Assembly: GCA_903929895.1 (NCBI GenBank)
Contig: CAIYWM010000206.1
Span: 1 to 7,816 of the forward strand
DNA length: 7,816 nt
Direction: 5' to 3'
Source of the DNA: an uncultured Alphaproteobacteria bacterium
GTDB lineage: Bacteria; Pseudomonadota; Alphaproteobacteria; Reyranellales; Reyranellaceae
Position numbers and translations under genes: made by a program
Notes under the pieces: generated by a model
Database searches by the model: none
Told to the model about the DNA's origin: nothing
What the model saw: the letters and a program-made list of their open reading frames with translations, nothing else
Shown: positions 1 through 7,816 of the stretch, in pieces
Numbering within the stretch: position 1 is the stretch's first letter
Layout: each line of letters begins with the position of its first letter

Positions 1-243
1 CGCATCGTCGACGATGCCAATCTCGATGCCGAGACGATGGCCTTCGCCAAGAAGCTGGCCGCTGGCCCGCGCGTCGCCTGGTGGCACGCCAAGAAGAACA
101 TGAAGGTCGCGGAAGAGGGCACCCTCTCCGAGGCGCTCGACAGCGAGGCGGCGCGCATGATCCGCACCGGCGAGACGGAAGATCACAAGGAAGCGGCCCG
201 CGCCTTCGTCGAGAAGCGCGCCCCGAACTTCAAGGGCCTCTGA
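1..243 (+). CDS. Enoyl-CoA hydratase/isomerase (crotonase) family, C-terminal fragment
   Basis: This is the last 80 codons of a gene entering from the left edge; it is open from base 1 and stops with TGA at 241-243. The tail holds the typical crotonase C-terminal pattern: an acidic-rich helix, an EAARM-like segment, then TEDHKEAARAFVEKR followed by P-x-F-K-G at the end. In full-length homologs this region forms the C-terminal helices that pack against the active site and help trimerisation. The catalytic Glu residues and the oxyanion-hole segment lie upstream, outside the window, so the exact reaction (hydratase, isomerase, dehydratase or hydrolase) cannot be assigned. The family acts on acyl-CoA thioesters in fatty-acid and related catabolism. 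It converges on the livM-like gene and is followed 6 bases after its stop by a strong hairpin. Family assignment is solid; substrate is unknown. Confidence 0.86.
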   Translation, partial: RIVDDANLDAETMAFAKKLAAGPRVAWWHAKKNMKVAEEGTLSEALDSEAARMIRTGETEDHKEAARAFVEKRAPNFKGL

Positions 244-328
244 GCTTCAGCCGGGCGGCGAGGCGGGCCAGTGTGCCCGCCCCGCCGCCGGGCCTCGCGA
301 CCATGGCGGCGATCAGCAGCACGCCCTA
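230..328 (-). other. In-frame continuation of the livM reading frame beyond an amber stop
   Basis: The minus-strand codon at 328-326 is TAG and ends the LivM protein after GKGYSALL. Reading on in the same frame gives 31 more codons beginning GVLLIAAMVARPGG and ending at TGA (232-230). LivM-family permeases normally finish with a last helix of the form (Y/F)GVLLIxxMxxxPxGLAG, so this stretch looks like the expected C-terminus cut off by one stop codon. The restored protein would be 318 residues, a usual LivM length, and would overlap the 3' end of the crotonase by 14 bases on the opposite strand. The resemblance to the family tail is seen directly; that it was once translated is inference. Confidence 0.7.
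250..293. terminator. Long GC hairpin between convergent crotonase and livM genes
   Basis: Arms 250-268 and 275-293 form a 19-bp inverted repeat with 17 Watson-Crick pairs (mismatches 253/290 and 261/282) around a 6-base loop, CAGTGT. It begins 6 bases after the crotonase stop and lies downstream of the livM amber stop, so it sits at the 3' end of both convergent genes. No T-run follows on either strand, so it is not a textbook intrinsic terminator. It could act as a bidirectional terminator or an mRNA 3'-end stabiliser. It also falls inside the untranslated livM tail. Confidence 0.55.
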
Positions 329-1186
329 GAGCAGGGCGGAGTAGCCCTTGCCGAGCCCCGCGGTGACGTCGGGGAAGAACTGCAGGAACAGGCCCCCCAG
401 GATCGCGCCGCCGGCCGAGTGCATGCCGCCGATCACCAGGCCGAACAGCATCTGGACCGACAGCGCGAAGTTGTAGCTGCCCGGTCCCACAAACCCGAAC
501 TGCCAGGCCGAGAGGCAGCCGGCGACGGCGAGATAGGCCCCAGCGAGTCCGGAGGCCGTGGCGCGCACCTGTGGCACGCGTATTCCCTGGGCGGTCGCCG
601 CGAGATCGTGATCGCGCGACGCTTTCATGGCGCGGCCCGCGCGGCTGTGGATCAGGTTTTGCGCGAGCCAGATGCCGGCGCCGAGGATCGCCAGCGCCAT
701 CAGGAAGGCCCAGCGGTCGTTGCTGAGCAGGGCGCTCGGCGGCGTCGGGAAGTCGAGATAGAGGCCCTGGACGCCGCCGGTCCATTGCTCGATCAACCGC
801 CAGCGCAGCAGTTGCGGGAAGGCGATGACGACGGCGTAGGTGACGAGCGCCTGCGTCCAGAGCGTATGGGAACCGGCGACCCGGCCGATGCCGTAGCCCG
901 CGGCGAAGCCCAGCAGCGGGGCGAGAGCGAGACCGGCATAGGGCGAAAGCGGCATGTGCGCCGCCAAAATCGCCGCGCCGTAACCGCCAAGACCGAACAG
1001 CGCCGCCTGGGCGAGCGAGAACTGCCCGCTCACGCCGCACAGGATCACCAGGCCCATCAGCGCGATCGACCAGATCGCCGCCTGGGTGAAGCGGAAGACG
1101 ACGAAATCCGGGAAGCAGAACGAGAGGGCGGCCGCCGCCACGAAGCCCATGGTCCATACGGTCCGCATGGCGTTACGATAGACCAT
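326..1186 (-). CDS. Branched-chain amino acid ABC transporter permease, LivM family, apparently C-terminally truncated
   Basis: Inner-membrane permease subunit of a HAAT/Liv-type ABC importer for branched-chain amino acids or related compounds. From the ATG at 1186 it has 286 residues. It is strongly hydrophobic, with the LivM signature SGQFSLAQAALFGLGGYGAA near residues 53-72. The cytoplasmic coupling loop SRAGRAMKASRDHDLA lies near 181-196 and aligns with the SPxGRAxxAxRExExAA loop of the family. A GGMHSAGGAILGG segment, equivalent to GGxGsxxGpxxGa, lies near 253-265. The frame is open back to 1279, but that extension would run across the start of the divergent VOC gene and lacks membrane character, so 1186 (or 1168) is preferred; no clear Shine-Dalgarno marks either. 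The gene ends at TAG (328-326) just before the normal final helix. No livH, livG, livF or binding-protein gene is adjacent, so it is an orphan here. It may be a pseudogene or may work without its last helix. Confidence 0.85.
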   Translation of the reverse strand: MVYRNAMRTVWTMGFVAAAALSFCFPDFVVFRFTQAAIWSIALMGLVILCGVSGQFSLAQAALFGLGGYGAAILAAHMPLSPYAGLALAPLLGFAAGYGIGRVAGSHTLWTQALVTYAVVIAFPQLLRWRLIEQWTGGVQGLYLDFPTPPSALLSNDRWAFLMALAILGAGIWLAQNLIHSRAGRAMKASRDHDLAATAQGIRVPQVRATASGLAGAYLAVAGCLSAWQFGFVGPGSYNFALSVQMLFGLVIGGMHSAGGAILGGLFLQFFPDVTAGLGKGYSALL

Positions 1187-1200
1187 ACAACGAAGGAATG

Positions 1201-1204
1201 GGAG
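1201..1204 (+). promoter_or_regulatory. Shine-Dalgarno site of the VOC gene
   Basis: GGAG lies 7 bases before the ATG at 1212, which fixes that start over the out-of-frame ATG at 1199. The gap between this gene and the divergent livM start at 1186 is only 25 bases, so promoters for both genes must at least partly lie inside the opposite coding region. I see no convincing -35/-10 pair in the gap. Confidence 0.6.
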
Positions 1205-1211
1205 CGAAGCG

Positions 1212-1961
1212 ATGAGACTGAGGCAATGCGTCTTCGTCTGCAAAGACCTGGAAAGCTCCGCCGAGGAGCTGTGCGACATTCTCGGGATCGAGGTCGCCTA
1301 TCGCGATCCCGGCGTCGCCAAGTGGGGCCTGGCCAACGTCGTCTGCCCGACCGGCAACGACTTCCTGGAGATCGTGTCGCCGTTCAAGGACGGCACGTCG
1401 GCCGGCCGCTACATCGAGCGCCGCAAGGGCGATGGCGGCTACATGGTGATCCTGCAGGTGCCCGACGCGGTGGCCGAGCGCCAGCGCGTCACCGCGCTGG
1501 GCGTCCGTGCCGTGGCCGAGAAGGACCTGCCCGAGTACCAGTACACCCACTTCCATCCCTCGGACACGAACGGCGTGCTGCTGTCGATCGACACGACCTT
1601 TGCGCCGCCGGGCGTCGATCCCGCTCTGTGGTGGCCGCCCGCCGAGAAGGACTGGACGAAGCACGCGCGCGCGGACGTCACCAACGGCCTGGCGGGCGTC
1701 GAGATTCAGCATGACGATCCCGACGGCGCCGCCGCCTCGTGGTCGCGCATCCTCGACCGGCCGGCCGTCGACAACATCATCCGGCTGGACGGATCGCAGA
1801 TCCGCTTCGTGCCGATCGTCGATGGGCGCGGACCGGGCGTCTCGGCCTACGACGTGAAGGTCGTGGATCGCGACCGCGTGCTGGCCGCCGCGGAGAAGCG
1901 CGGCCGCCGGCACGGCGTCGGTCAGGTCGAGGTCTGCGGCTGCCGTATCAATCTCGTCTGA
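1212..1961 (+). CDS. VOC superfamily glyoxalase-like protein, two-domain
   Basis: A soluble, probably cytoplasmic protein of 249 residues with two VOC-type (beta-alpha-beta-beta-beta) modules. The first begins QCVFVCKDLESSAEELCDI (about 5-23) and continues to DFLEIVSPF (51-58). A middle strand YTHFHPSDTNGVLLSID (111-127) resembles the glyoxalase-like-domain pattern with His113/His115. A weaker second module starts near GLAGVEIQHDDPDGAAASW (about 159-177) and ends near INLV. Glu53 and His115 are plausible metal ligands, but the usual first-strand His is replaced by Gln/Cys, so metal binding and catalysis are uncertain. Family members include glyoxalases, extradiol dioxygenases, epimerases and many uncharacterised proteins. 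A membrane protein gene follows 30 bases later on the same strand, probably in one transcript. The family is clear; the reaction is not. Confidence 0.83.
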   Translation: MRLRQCVFVCKDLESSAEELCDILGIEVAYRDPGVAKWGLANVVCPTGNDFLEIVSPFKDGTSAGRYIERRKGDGGYMVILQVPDAVAERQRVTALGVRAVAEKDLPEYQYTHFHPSDTNGVLLSIDTTFAPPGVDPALWWPPAEKDWTKHARADVTNGLAGVEIQHDDPDGAAASWSRILDRPAVDNIIRLDGSQIRFVPIVDGRGPGVSAYDVKVVDRDRVLAAAEKRGRRHGVGQVEVCGCRINLV

Positions 1962-1991
1962 CGGGCCGCGTTCAGGCATAGAAGCAGGATC

Positions 1992-4280
<2,289 letters not shown>

Positions 4281-4284
<4 letters not shown>

Positions 4285-5402
4285 GCAGGACCGGCGAGGT
4301 CGCGCACCTGCTCGGCCAGCGCCAGCGAGGCGGTGAGGCCGGGCGATTCGATGCCGAACAGATTGATGAGGCCTGGCACGCCATGGTCGGCGGGACCGGT
4401 GATGGTGAAATCCTGCGCCGGCGCGCCCTGCGGCACGATCTTCGGGCGGATGCCGGCATAGCCGGGTTGTAGCGAGCCATCCTTGATGCCGGGCCAGTAC
4501 TTGCGCACGGCAGCATAGAACTTGTCGGCGCGATGCGGATCGACCGTGTACTCGATACCGTCGATCCACTCGACGTCGGGCCCGAACTTCGCCTGGCCGC
4601 CCATGTCGACGGTGATGTGCACACCCAGCCCGCCCGGCACCGGGACGGGGTAGATGAGGCGGGAGAAGGGCGAGCGGCCGGTCAAGGTGAAGTAGTTTCC
4701 TTTGGCGTAATACGCGGTCGGGATGTGCTCGGATGGCATTCCGACGATTTTTTTGGCAAGCGTCGGCGCATGCAGCCCGGCCGCATTGATCAGCAGCCGG
4801 CAACGCAGGTTCATCGGCTCGGTTCCGCCGACCTCGATTTCGACGCCGCCCTCGACGACGCGGCCACTCTTCACCGGACTGTTGAAGGCGAACATCGCGC
4901 CGTGCCCTTCGGCGTCGCCCTGCAGCGCCAGCATGTAGGAATGGCTGTCGACGATTCCGGTGCTGGGCGAGAACAGGGCCGCGGTGCACTGGAGGTTCGG
5001 CTCCATCGCGATCGCCTCGGCGGCGCTCAGGAAGCGCATGCCCTCGACGCCGTTTGCTTCCGCACGTCCCTTGATCTCGGCGAGCTTTTCGCTCTCGGCT
5101 GCGTTGGTCGCCACGATCAGCTTGCCGCAATTGAGATGCGGCACGCCATGGTCCTGGCAATAGGCATAGAGCATGCGCCGGCCGGCGACGCAGGAGCGCG
5201 CCATCAGGCTGCCCTTGGGGTAGTAGATGCCGGCGTGGATGACCTCGGAGTTGCGCGAGCTGGTTTCGGTGCCGATGGCGTCGGCCGCCTCCACGACGAT
5301 GACCTCGCGGCCGGCAAGGGCCAGGGCACGGGCGACGGCAAGGCCGACAACACCTGCGCCAATGACAACGCAGTCGACGGTTTCAAACGGGGACGAATTC
5401 AT
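4281..5402 (-). CDS. FAD-dependent oxidoreductase, DAO superfamily, L-2-hydroxyglutarate oxidase-like
   Basis: A 373-residue flavoprotein. The N-terminal Rossmann dinucleotide motif is [18 protein letters not shown] (11-28), with the ribose-binding acidic residue at VVEAA (Glu38). It is followed by the LhgO-type signature [15 protein letters not shown] (48-62). The C-terminal part carries PGYAGIRPK and [17 protein letters not shown], matching the second FAD-contacting region of the family. LhgO/L2HGDH enzymes oxidise L-2-hydroxyglutarate to 2-oxoglutarate and pass electrons to the quinone pool or oxygen. This protein is shorter than E. coli LhgO (about 420 residues), and short relatives are often unassigned, so the substrate is tentative and I give no gene symbol. 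It starts at ATG 5402 with no obvious ribosome site, is divergent from the SDR/folB operon across 54 bases, and is coupled to the lipoprotein hydrolase by a 4-bp ATGA overlap. Confidence 0.86.
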
Positions 5403-5456
5403 GGTCGCATGCTAGAACCGCCGCCTCTTTCAGTCACCAAGGGCGGGTGTCGCATC
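5403..5456. promoter_or_regulatory. Divergent intergenic region, presumed two-way promoter
   Basis: These 54 bases separate the FAD oxidoreductase start (minus) from the SDR start (plus) and must hold, or adjoin, promoters for both operons. The region contains a somewhat AT-richer patch (CTAGAA at 5412-5417, TCTTTCA at 5426-5432) and a purine/G-rich stretch AAGGGCGGG (5439-5447) about 9 bases before the SDR ATG that could act as a weak ribosome site. No clear -35/-10 pair or operator is evident. An in-frame ATG at 5409 could lengthen the SDR by 16 residues. Confidence 0.35.
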
Positions 5457-6218
5457 ATGAAAGGCGCGTTGGTCACGGGGGCGGGCATACGGATCGGCCG
5501 TGCCCTGGCGCTCGCGCTTGCGGCCGACGGGTTTTTCGTCTTCGTGCACTACAAGGCCTCCGCGGCCGGGGCGAAGGAGACCGTCGCGACGATCCGCGAG
5601 GCCGGTGGCAAGGCAATGACCGTGCGCGCCGATCTCGCCTCGGCACGGCAGGCCGAGGCGCTGGTGGGCAAGTGCCGGGCGCGCGGCGTGCGGCTCACCT
5701 GCCTGGTCAACAGCGCCTCGCTGTTCAAGCTCGACCGGGCGCCGACCGCGACGGCCGCCGACTTCGACCTGCACATGGCGATCAACCTGCGGGCGCCGCT
5801 GCTGCTGGCCCAGGCGCTGGCGCGGCAGCTGCCGGCGGACGAGACCGGCCTGGTCGTGAACGTGCTCGACCAGAAGCTCTACAACCTCAATCCCGACTTT
5901 CTCACCTACACGCTCTCCAAGATCGGCCTGCAGGGTCTGACGACCCTGTTGGCGCAATCCTTCGCGCCGCGGCTGCGGGTGGCGGGCATCGCGCCCGGGC
6001 TGACCCTGCGCAGCGGCAGCCAGACGGATGCACGCTTCGCCGAGCAGCATGCCGCCAATCCGCTCGGGGTCGGCGTGACGGCCGACGATCTGGTGCGGGC
6101 GCTGCGCTTCATCGTGGCCACGCCGAGCTATACCGGCGACACGCTCGTCGTCGACAGTGGCGAACACCTGATCGGCCGGCCGCGCGACATCGCCTTCGAC
6201 CTCAAGAAGAAGAAATGA
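5457..6218 (+). CDS. Short-chain dehydrogenase/reductase of the pteridine reductase (PTR1/FolM) type
   Basis: A 253-residue NAD(P)H-dependent SDR. The nucleotide motif is TGAGIRIG (7-14), that is TGxxxRxG with Arg12. This Arg variant distinguishes pteridine reductases such as PTR1 and FolM from ordinary SDRs with TGxxxGxG. HYKAS (31-35) resembles the NADPH-phosphate-binding HYxxS of PTR1, and Asp59 matches the adenine-contacting D. The NNAG motif appears as NSAS (85-88), close to the NNAS/HNAS of that group. The usual catalytic Ser position is Asp138, followed 13 residues later by Tyr151 and then Lys155 (YTLSK), the same spacing as the D/Y/K set of PTR1. The likely role is reduction of a dihydro- or oxidised pterin or dihydrofolate in the cytoplasm. 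Its stop overlaps the folB start (ATGA, 6215-6218), which supports pterin metabolism. The start at 5457 matches the family N-terminus; ATG 5409 is an alternative. The tail ends in a Lys-rich DLKKKK. Confidence 0.85.
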   Translation: MKGALVTGAGIRIGRALALALAADGFFVFVHYKASAAGAKETVATIREAGGKAMTVRADLASARQAEALVGKCRARGVRLTCLVNSASLFKLDRAPTATAADFDLHMAINLRAPLLLAQALARQLPADETGLVVNVLDQKLYNLNPDFLTYTLSKIGLQGLTTLLAQSFAPRLRVAGIAPGLTLRSGSQTDARFAEQHAANPLGVGVTADDLVRALRFIVATPSYTGDTLVVDSGEHLIGRPRDIAFDLKKKK

Positions 6219-6589
6219 TCATGGTCACCTCCGAGCGCCGCATCTTCATCCGCGACATGCGGCTTCTTGTGTCGATCGGCATCTACGACTTCGAATTGGC
6301 CAAGCCGCAGGCCGTGGTGATCAACGTCGAGCTGCTGCTGGCGGACCCTGACCGTGCGCACGGCGACAGCATCGCCAACGTGCTGAACTACGACATCATC
6401 CACGATGGCATCGTGGATCTTGCCGGCAGCAAGCACTTCAATCTTCAGGAAACGCTGGTCGAGGCCATCCTCGATCTTTGCCTGGCGCAGCCGCAGGTCG
6501 TCGAGGCGCGCGTCTCGACCGAGAAGCCCGACGTCTACAAGGATTGCCGTGTCGGCTATGAGGCGGTCCGCCGTCGCGCCACGGGCTGA
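6215..6589 (+). CDS. folB: Dihydroneopterin aldolase
   Basis: FolB converts 7,8-dihydroneopterin to 6-hydroxymethyl-7,8-dihydropterin and glycolaldehyde in folate synthesis; it is a cytoplasmic oligomer of the T-fold (tunnelling) family. The 124-residue length is typical. Conserved features are IRDMRLLVSIGIYDFE (12-27) with Glu27, NYD (58-60) with Tyr59, NLQETLVEAI (76-85) with the pterin-anchoring Glu79, and STEKPD (101-106) with the catalytic Lys104. All expected active-site residues are thus present. Its ATG at 6215 overlaps the SDR stop as ATGA, with a purine-rich AAGAAGAAG run upstream serving as a possible ribosome site. ATG 6221, two codons later, is an equally readable start. The first EamA transporter gene begins 12 bases after its stop, so the chain continues downstream. 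Confidence 0.92.
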   Translation: MIMVTSERRIFIRDMRLLVSIGIYDFELAKPQAVVINVELLLADPDRAHGDSIANVLNYDIIHDGIVDLAGSKHFNLQETLVEAILDLCLAQPQVVEARVSTEKPDVYKDCRVGYEAVRRRATG

Positions 6590-6600
6590 GCGGCCCGCTC
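6588..6600. repeat. Palindrome bridging the folB stop and the eamA start
   Basis: GAGCGG-C-CCGCTC is a perfect 6-bp inverted repeat around one base. It overlaps the last two bases of the folB stop codon and ends one base before the transporter ATG at 6602, filling the place where a ribosome site would be expected. No good Shine-Dalgarno is visible there, so the downstream gene may depend on ribosomes arriving from folB. Confidence 0.35.
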
Positions 6601-6601
6601 G

Positions 6602-7522
6602 ATGTCTCCGTCCGTCGGCGCGCTGCGGCGTGCCTCCCTGGTGCTGCTGCTCGCCGCCATGATCTGGGGATCGATGATCCCGGTGCTCGCGGCGCTGGCC
6701 GAGCACTACGACAACTGGCTGCTGTCCTGGTCGCGCTACATCCTGGGCCTGCCGGTGCTCTGGCTGGCCGTGCTGCTGAGCCGAAAGCCGGCGGCGGCGC
6801 CGCGACCGCTCGACTGGCGCCGGCGGCTTCAACTCGGGACGGCGATGACGGCGTTCTCGGTGCTCTACACATTCGGTGTGGCGCACGCCCATCCCGCGAC
6901 TGCGGCGATCGTGCTGATGTGCGGTCCGATCTGGGCGACGTTGCTGGCGCGCGGGATGCTCGGATCCACCACGCCTCCCGGCTTCGGGATCACGCTCGTG
7001 TTGGTCGTAGCCGGCGGCATCGTCGTCGTGCTTGGCACGCCGGGCCGTGCGGCGGGCTCGTTCGGCCTGGAAGGGGGCGAGGCGCTGCTGGTGATCGCCC
7101 AGCTGTGTTGGAGCTGGTACTCGATCCGCGCCCAGCAATGGCTGGCCGACCGCGGCCAGATCGCCCTGTCGGCCATCACCTCGACGGTGGCCAGCGTGCT
7201 GCTGGGCGTGGTCTGTGCCGTCGTCTGGGCGCTGGGCGGCATCGCCTGGCCGACCCGGCCGCCGACGCCGCTCGAGTGGGGCATGGTCGCCTGGATCGGC
7301 ATCCTGGGCGTCGCGGCAGCCGTGCTGCTGTGGAACACCGGGGTTTCGCTGGTCGGCGTGCCCGTGGCCTCGCTGTTCGCGAACTCGGCACCCGTCTTCG
7401 CGATCGGCCTTGCCGCCCTGATGGGACGCGAGCCGAGCTGGCTGCAGGTCGCGGGCGGCTTCATCGTCCTGGCGGGCATCGCCCAGCTGCAGATCCGCCA
7501 GACCCGCGCGGCGCGGCGATGA
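6602..7522 (+). CDS. EamA/DMT superfamily transporter
   Basis: A 306-residue inner-membrane protein with about ten hydrophobic helices arranged as two EamA repeats. Repeat 1 starts LVLLLAAMIWGSMIPVL (13-29), with the family's xxxWGs pattern near the end of helix 1 and a Trp/Arg-rich segment WSRYILGLPVLW (43-54). Repeat 2 runs from about 159 and ends with the typical VPVASLFANSAPVFAIGLAA (253-272) followed by GREPSWLQVAGGFIVLAGI (275-293). Family members export or import small metabolites such as amino acids, nucleosides or sugars; the substrate cannot be read from sequence. It begins 12 bases after folB with no clear ribosome site, and its stop overlaps the next gene as ATGA (7519-7522), so it appears to be inside the pterin operon. 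A role in moving pterin or folate compounds is only a guess from position. Confidence 0.88.
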   Translation: MSPSVGALRRASLVLLLAAMIWGSMIPVLAALAEHYDNWLLSWSRYILGLPVLWLAVLLSRKPAAAPRPLDWRRRLQLGTAMTAFSVLYTFGVAHAHPATAAIVLMCGPIWATLLARGMLGSTTPPGFGITLVLVVAGGIVVVLGTPGRAAGSFGLEGGEALLVIAQLCWSWYSIRAQQWLADRGQIALSAITSTVASVLLGVVCAVVWALGGIAWPTRPPTPLEWGMVAWIGILGVAAAVLLWNTGVSLVGVPVASLFANSAPVFAIGLAALMGREPSWLQVAGGFIVLAGIAQLQIRQTRAARR

Positions 7523-7816
7523 CCGGGGGCCCGGCACCGGGACGCGGCCGGCATCACATGCTGGGTGCCTTCGCGGCGATGCTGTTCGTGGGCGTGGCCT
7601 GGGGTGCCAACGTGCCCGTCTCCAAGGTCATGCTCGAGCACTTCGACGTGGTGCCCATGCTGACCATCCGCACCGTGGCGGCCGTGGCGACCCTGGGCGT
7701 GCTGCTGGTCCTGGTGGAGGGCGTCCGCAACCTGCGGATCGAGATCGGCCTCAAGCGCTTCCTGCTGATCGGCCTGATGATGAGCGGCTTCTTCATCATC
7801 TTCACCCTGGGAATCC
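7519..7816 (+). CDS. Second EamA/DMT transporter, N-terminal part (cut by window end)
   Basis: The first 99 codons of an open frame that runs off the right edge. The protein begins MTGGPAPGRGRHH, then HMLGAFAAMLFVGVAWGANV (13-32), an EamA helix 1 with the WGaN/WGsn motif. Further helices lie at about 45-66 and 81-99. A conserved Arg in TIRTVAAVA (49-57) matches the R of the family helix 2. Its ATG overlaps the stop of the preceding transporter (ATGA), implying translational coupling. The ATG at 7558 (Met14) is an alternative start that drops the Gly/Pro/Arg-rich leader. It differs clearly in sequence from its neighbour, so it is not a recent tandem duplicate. The rest of the protein is outside the window and the substrate is unknown. 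Confidence 0.82.
   Translation, partial: MTGGPAPGRGRHHMLGAFAAMLFVGVAWGANVPVSKVMLEHFDVVPMLTIRTVAAVATLGVLLVLVEGVRNLRIEIGLKRFLLIGLMMSGFFIIFTLGI

Noticed and set aside
183..1157. 324-codon open frame on the minus strand overlapping livM
   Set aside because: Its product is Arg/Gly/Ala-rich low-complexity sequence typical of an off-frame reading of GC-rich DNA, while the overlapping frame gives a clear LivM membrane protein.
1187..1279. 31-residue N-terminal extension of LivM
   Set aside because: It would overlap the divergent VOC gene's first 68 bases and contains no match to the LivM N-terminus.
4285..5160. Long upstream extension of the lipoprotein hydrolase frame, inside the oxidoreductase gene
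   Set aside because: The extension is Arg-rich off-frame translation. A lipoprotein signal peptide begins at 4284, at the ATGA overlap.
5404..5455. Direct repeat GTCGCAT at 5404-5410 and 5449-5455 in the divergent gap
   Set aside because: A 7-bp repeat 45 bases apart is readily explained by chance, and each copy simply lies near a start codon; nothing else supports an operator.
4533..5456. Upstream extension of the SDR frame on the plus strand
   Set aside because: It is the antisense strand of the FAD oxidoreductase; the SDR domain starts only at MKGALVTGA (5457).
6128..7537. 469-codon minus-strand open frame opposite folB and the EamA gene
   Set aside because: It is low-complexity Arg/Gln/His/Asp-rich antisense sequence with no domain, and both opposite genes are well supported.

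Overview
The window is gene-dense, GC-rich bacterial chromosome with short intergenic gaps, several 4-bp ATGA stop/start overlaps and a metabolic gene mix (crotonase, LivM-type permease, VOC protein, nitronate monooxygenase, LhgO-like flavoprotein, pterin genes, EamA transporters). This suggests an alphaproteobacterium of the Rhodospirillales/Reyranella/Hyphomicrobiales kind. That placement is inferred from gene style only; the window has no rRNA, tRNA or other marker.

Layout. (a) 1-243, plus: the C-terminal end of an enoyl-CoA hydratase/isomerase. A strong GC hairpin follows at 250-293. (b) 326-1186, minus: a LivM-type branched-chain amino acid ABC permease without visible liv partners. It ends at an in-frame amber codon, and the usual LivM C-terminus continues in the same frame beyond it. 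(c) 1212-2384, plus: a two-domain VOC/glyoxalase-like protein, then a small four-helix membrane protein of unknown function. (d) 2381-3355, minus: a nitronate monooxygenase-family FMN enzyme, convergent with the membrane protein; both genes stop on the same CTAG. (e) 3356-3456: a 101-bp gap with three inverted repeats. (f) 3457-5402, minus: an LhgO-like FAD oxidoreductase translationally coupled to a lipoprotein alpha/beta-hydrolase. (g) 5457-7816, plus: a tight gene chain of a pteridine-reductase-type SDR, dihydroneopterin aldolase FolB, and two consecutive EamA/DMT transporters, the second cut by the window end.

The most coherent functional unit is (g). The SDR carries the TGxxxRxG motif and the Asp/Tyr/Lys catalytic set of the PTR1/FolM subgroup, and it overlaps folB by 4 bp. 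The pair therefore looks like a pterin/folate module, possibly with the EamA transporters in the same transcript. The crotonase and nitronate monooxygenase are ordinary neighbours in acyl-CoA catabolic regions. The most unusual single observation is the amber codon near the 3' end of livM.

I see no CRISPR array, insertion sequence, phage gene, RNA gene or clearly new multi-gene system. The only gene-free stretches are short (the longest about 100 bp) and are described below.
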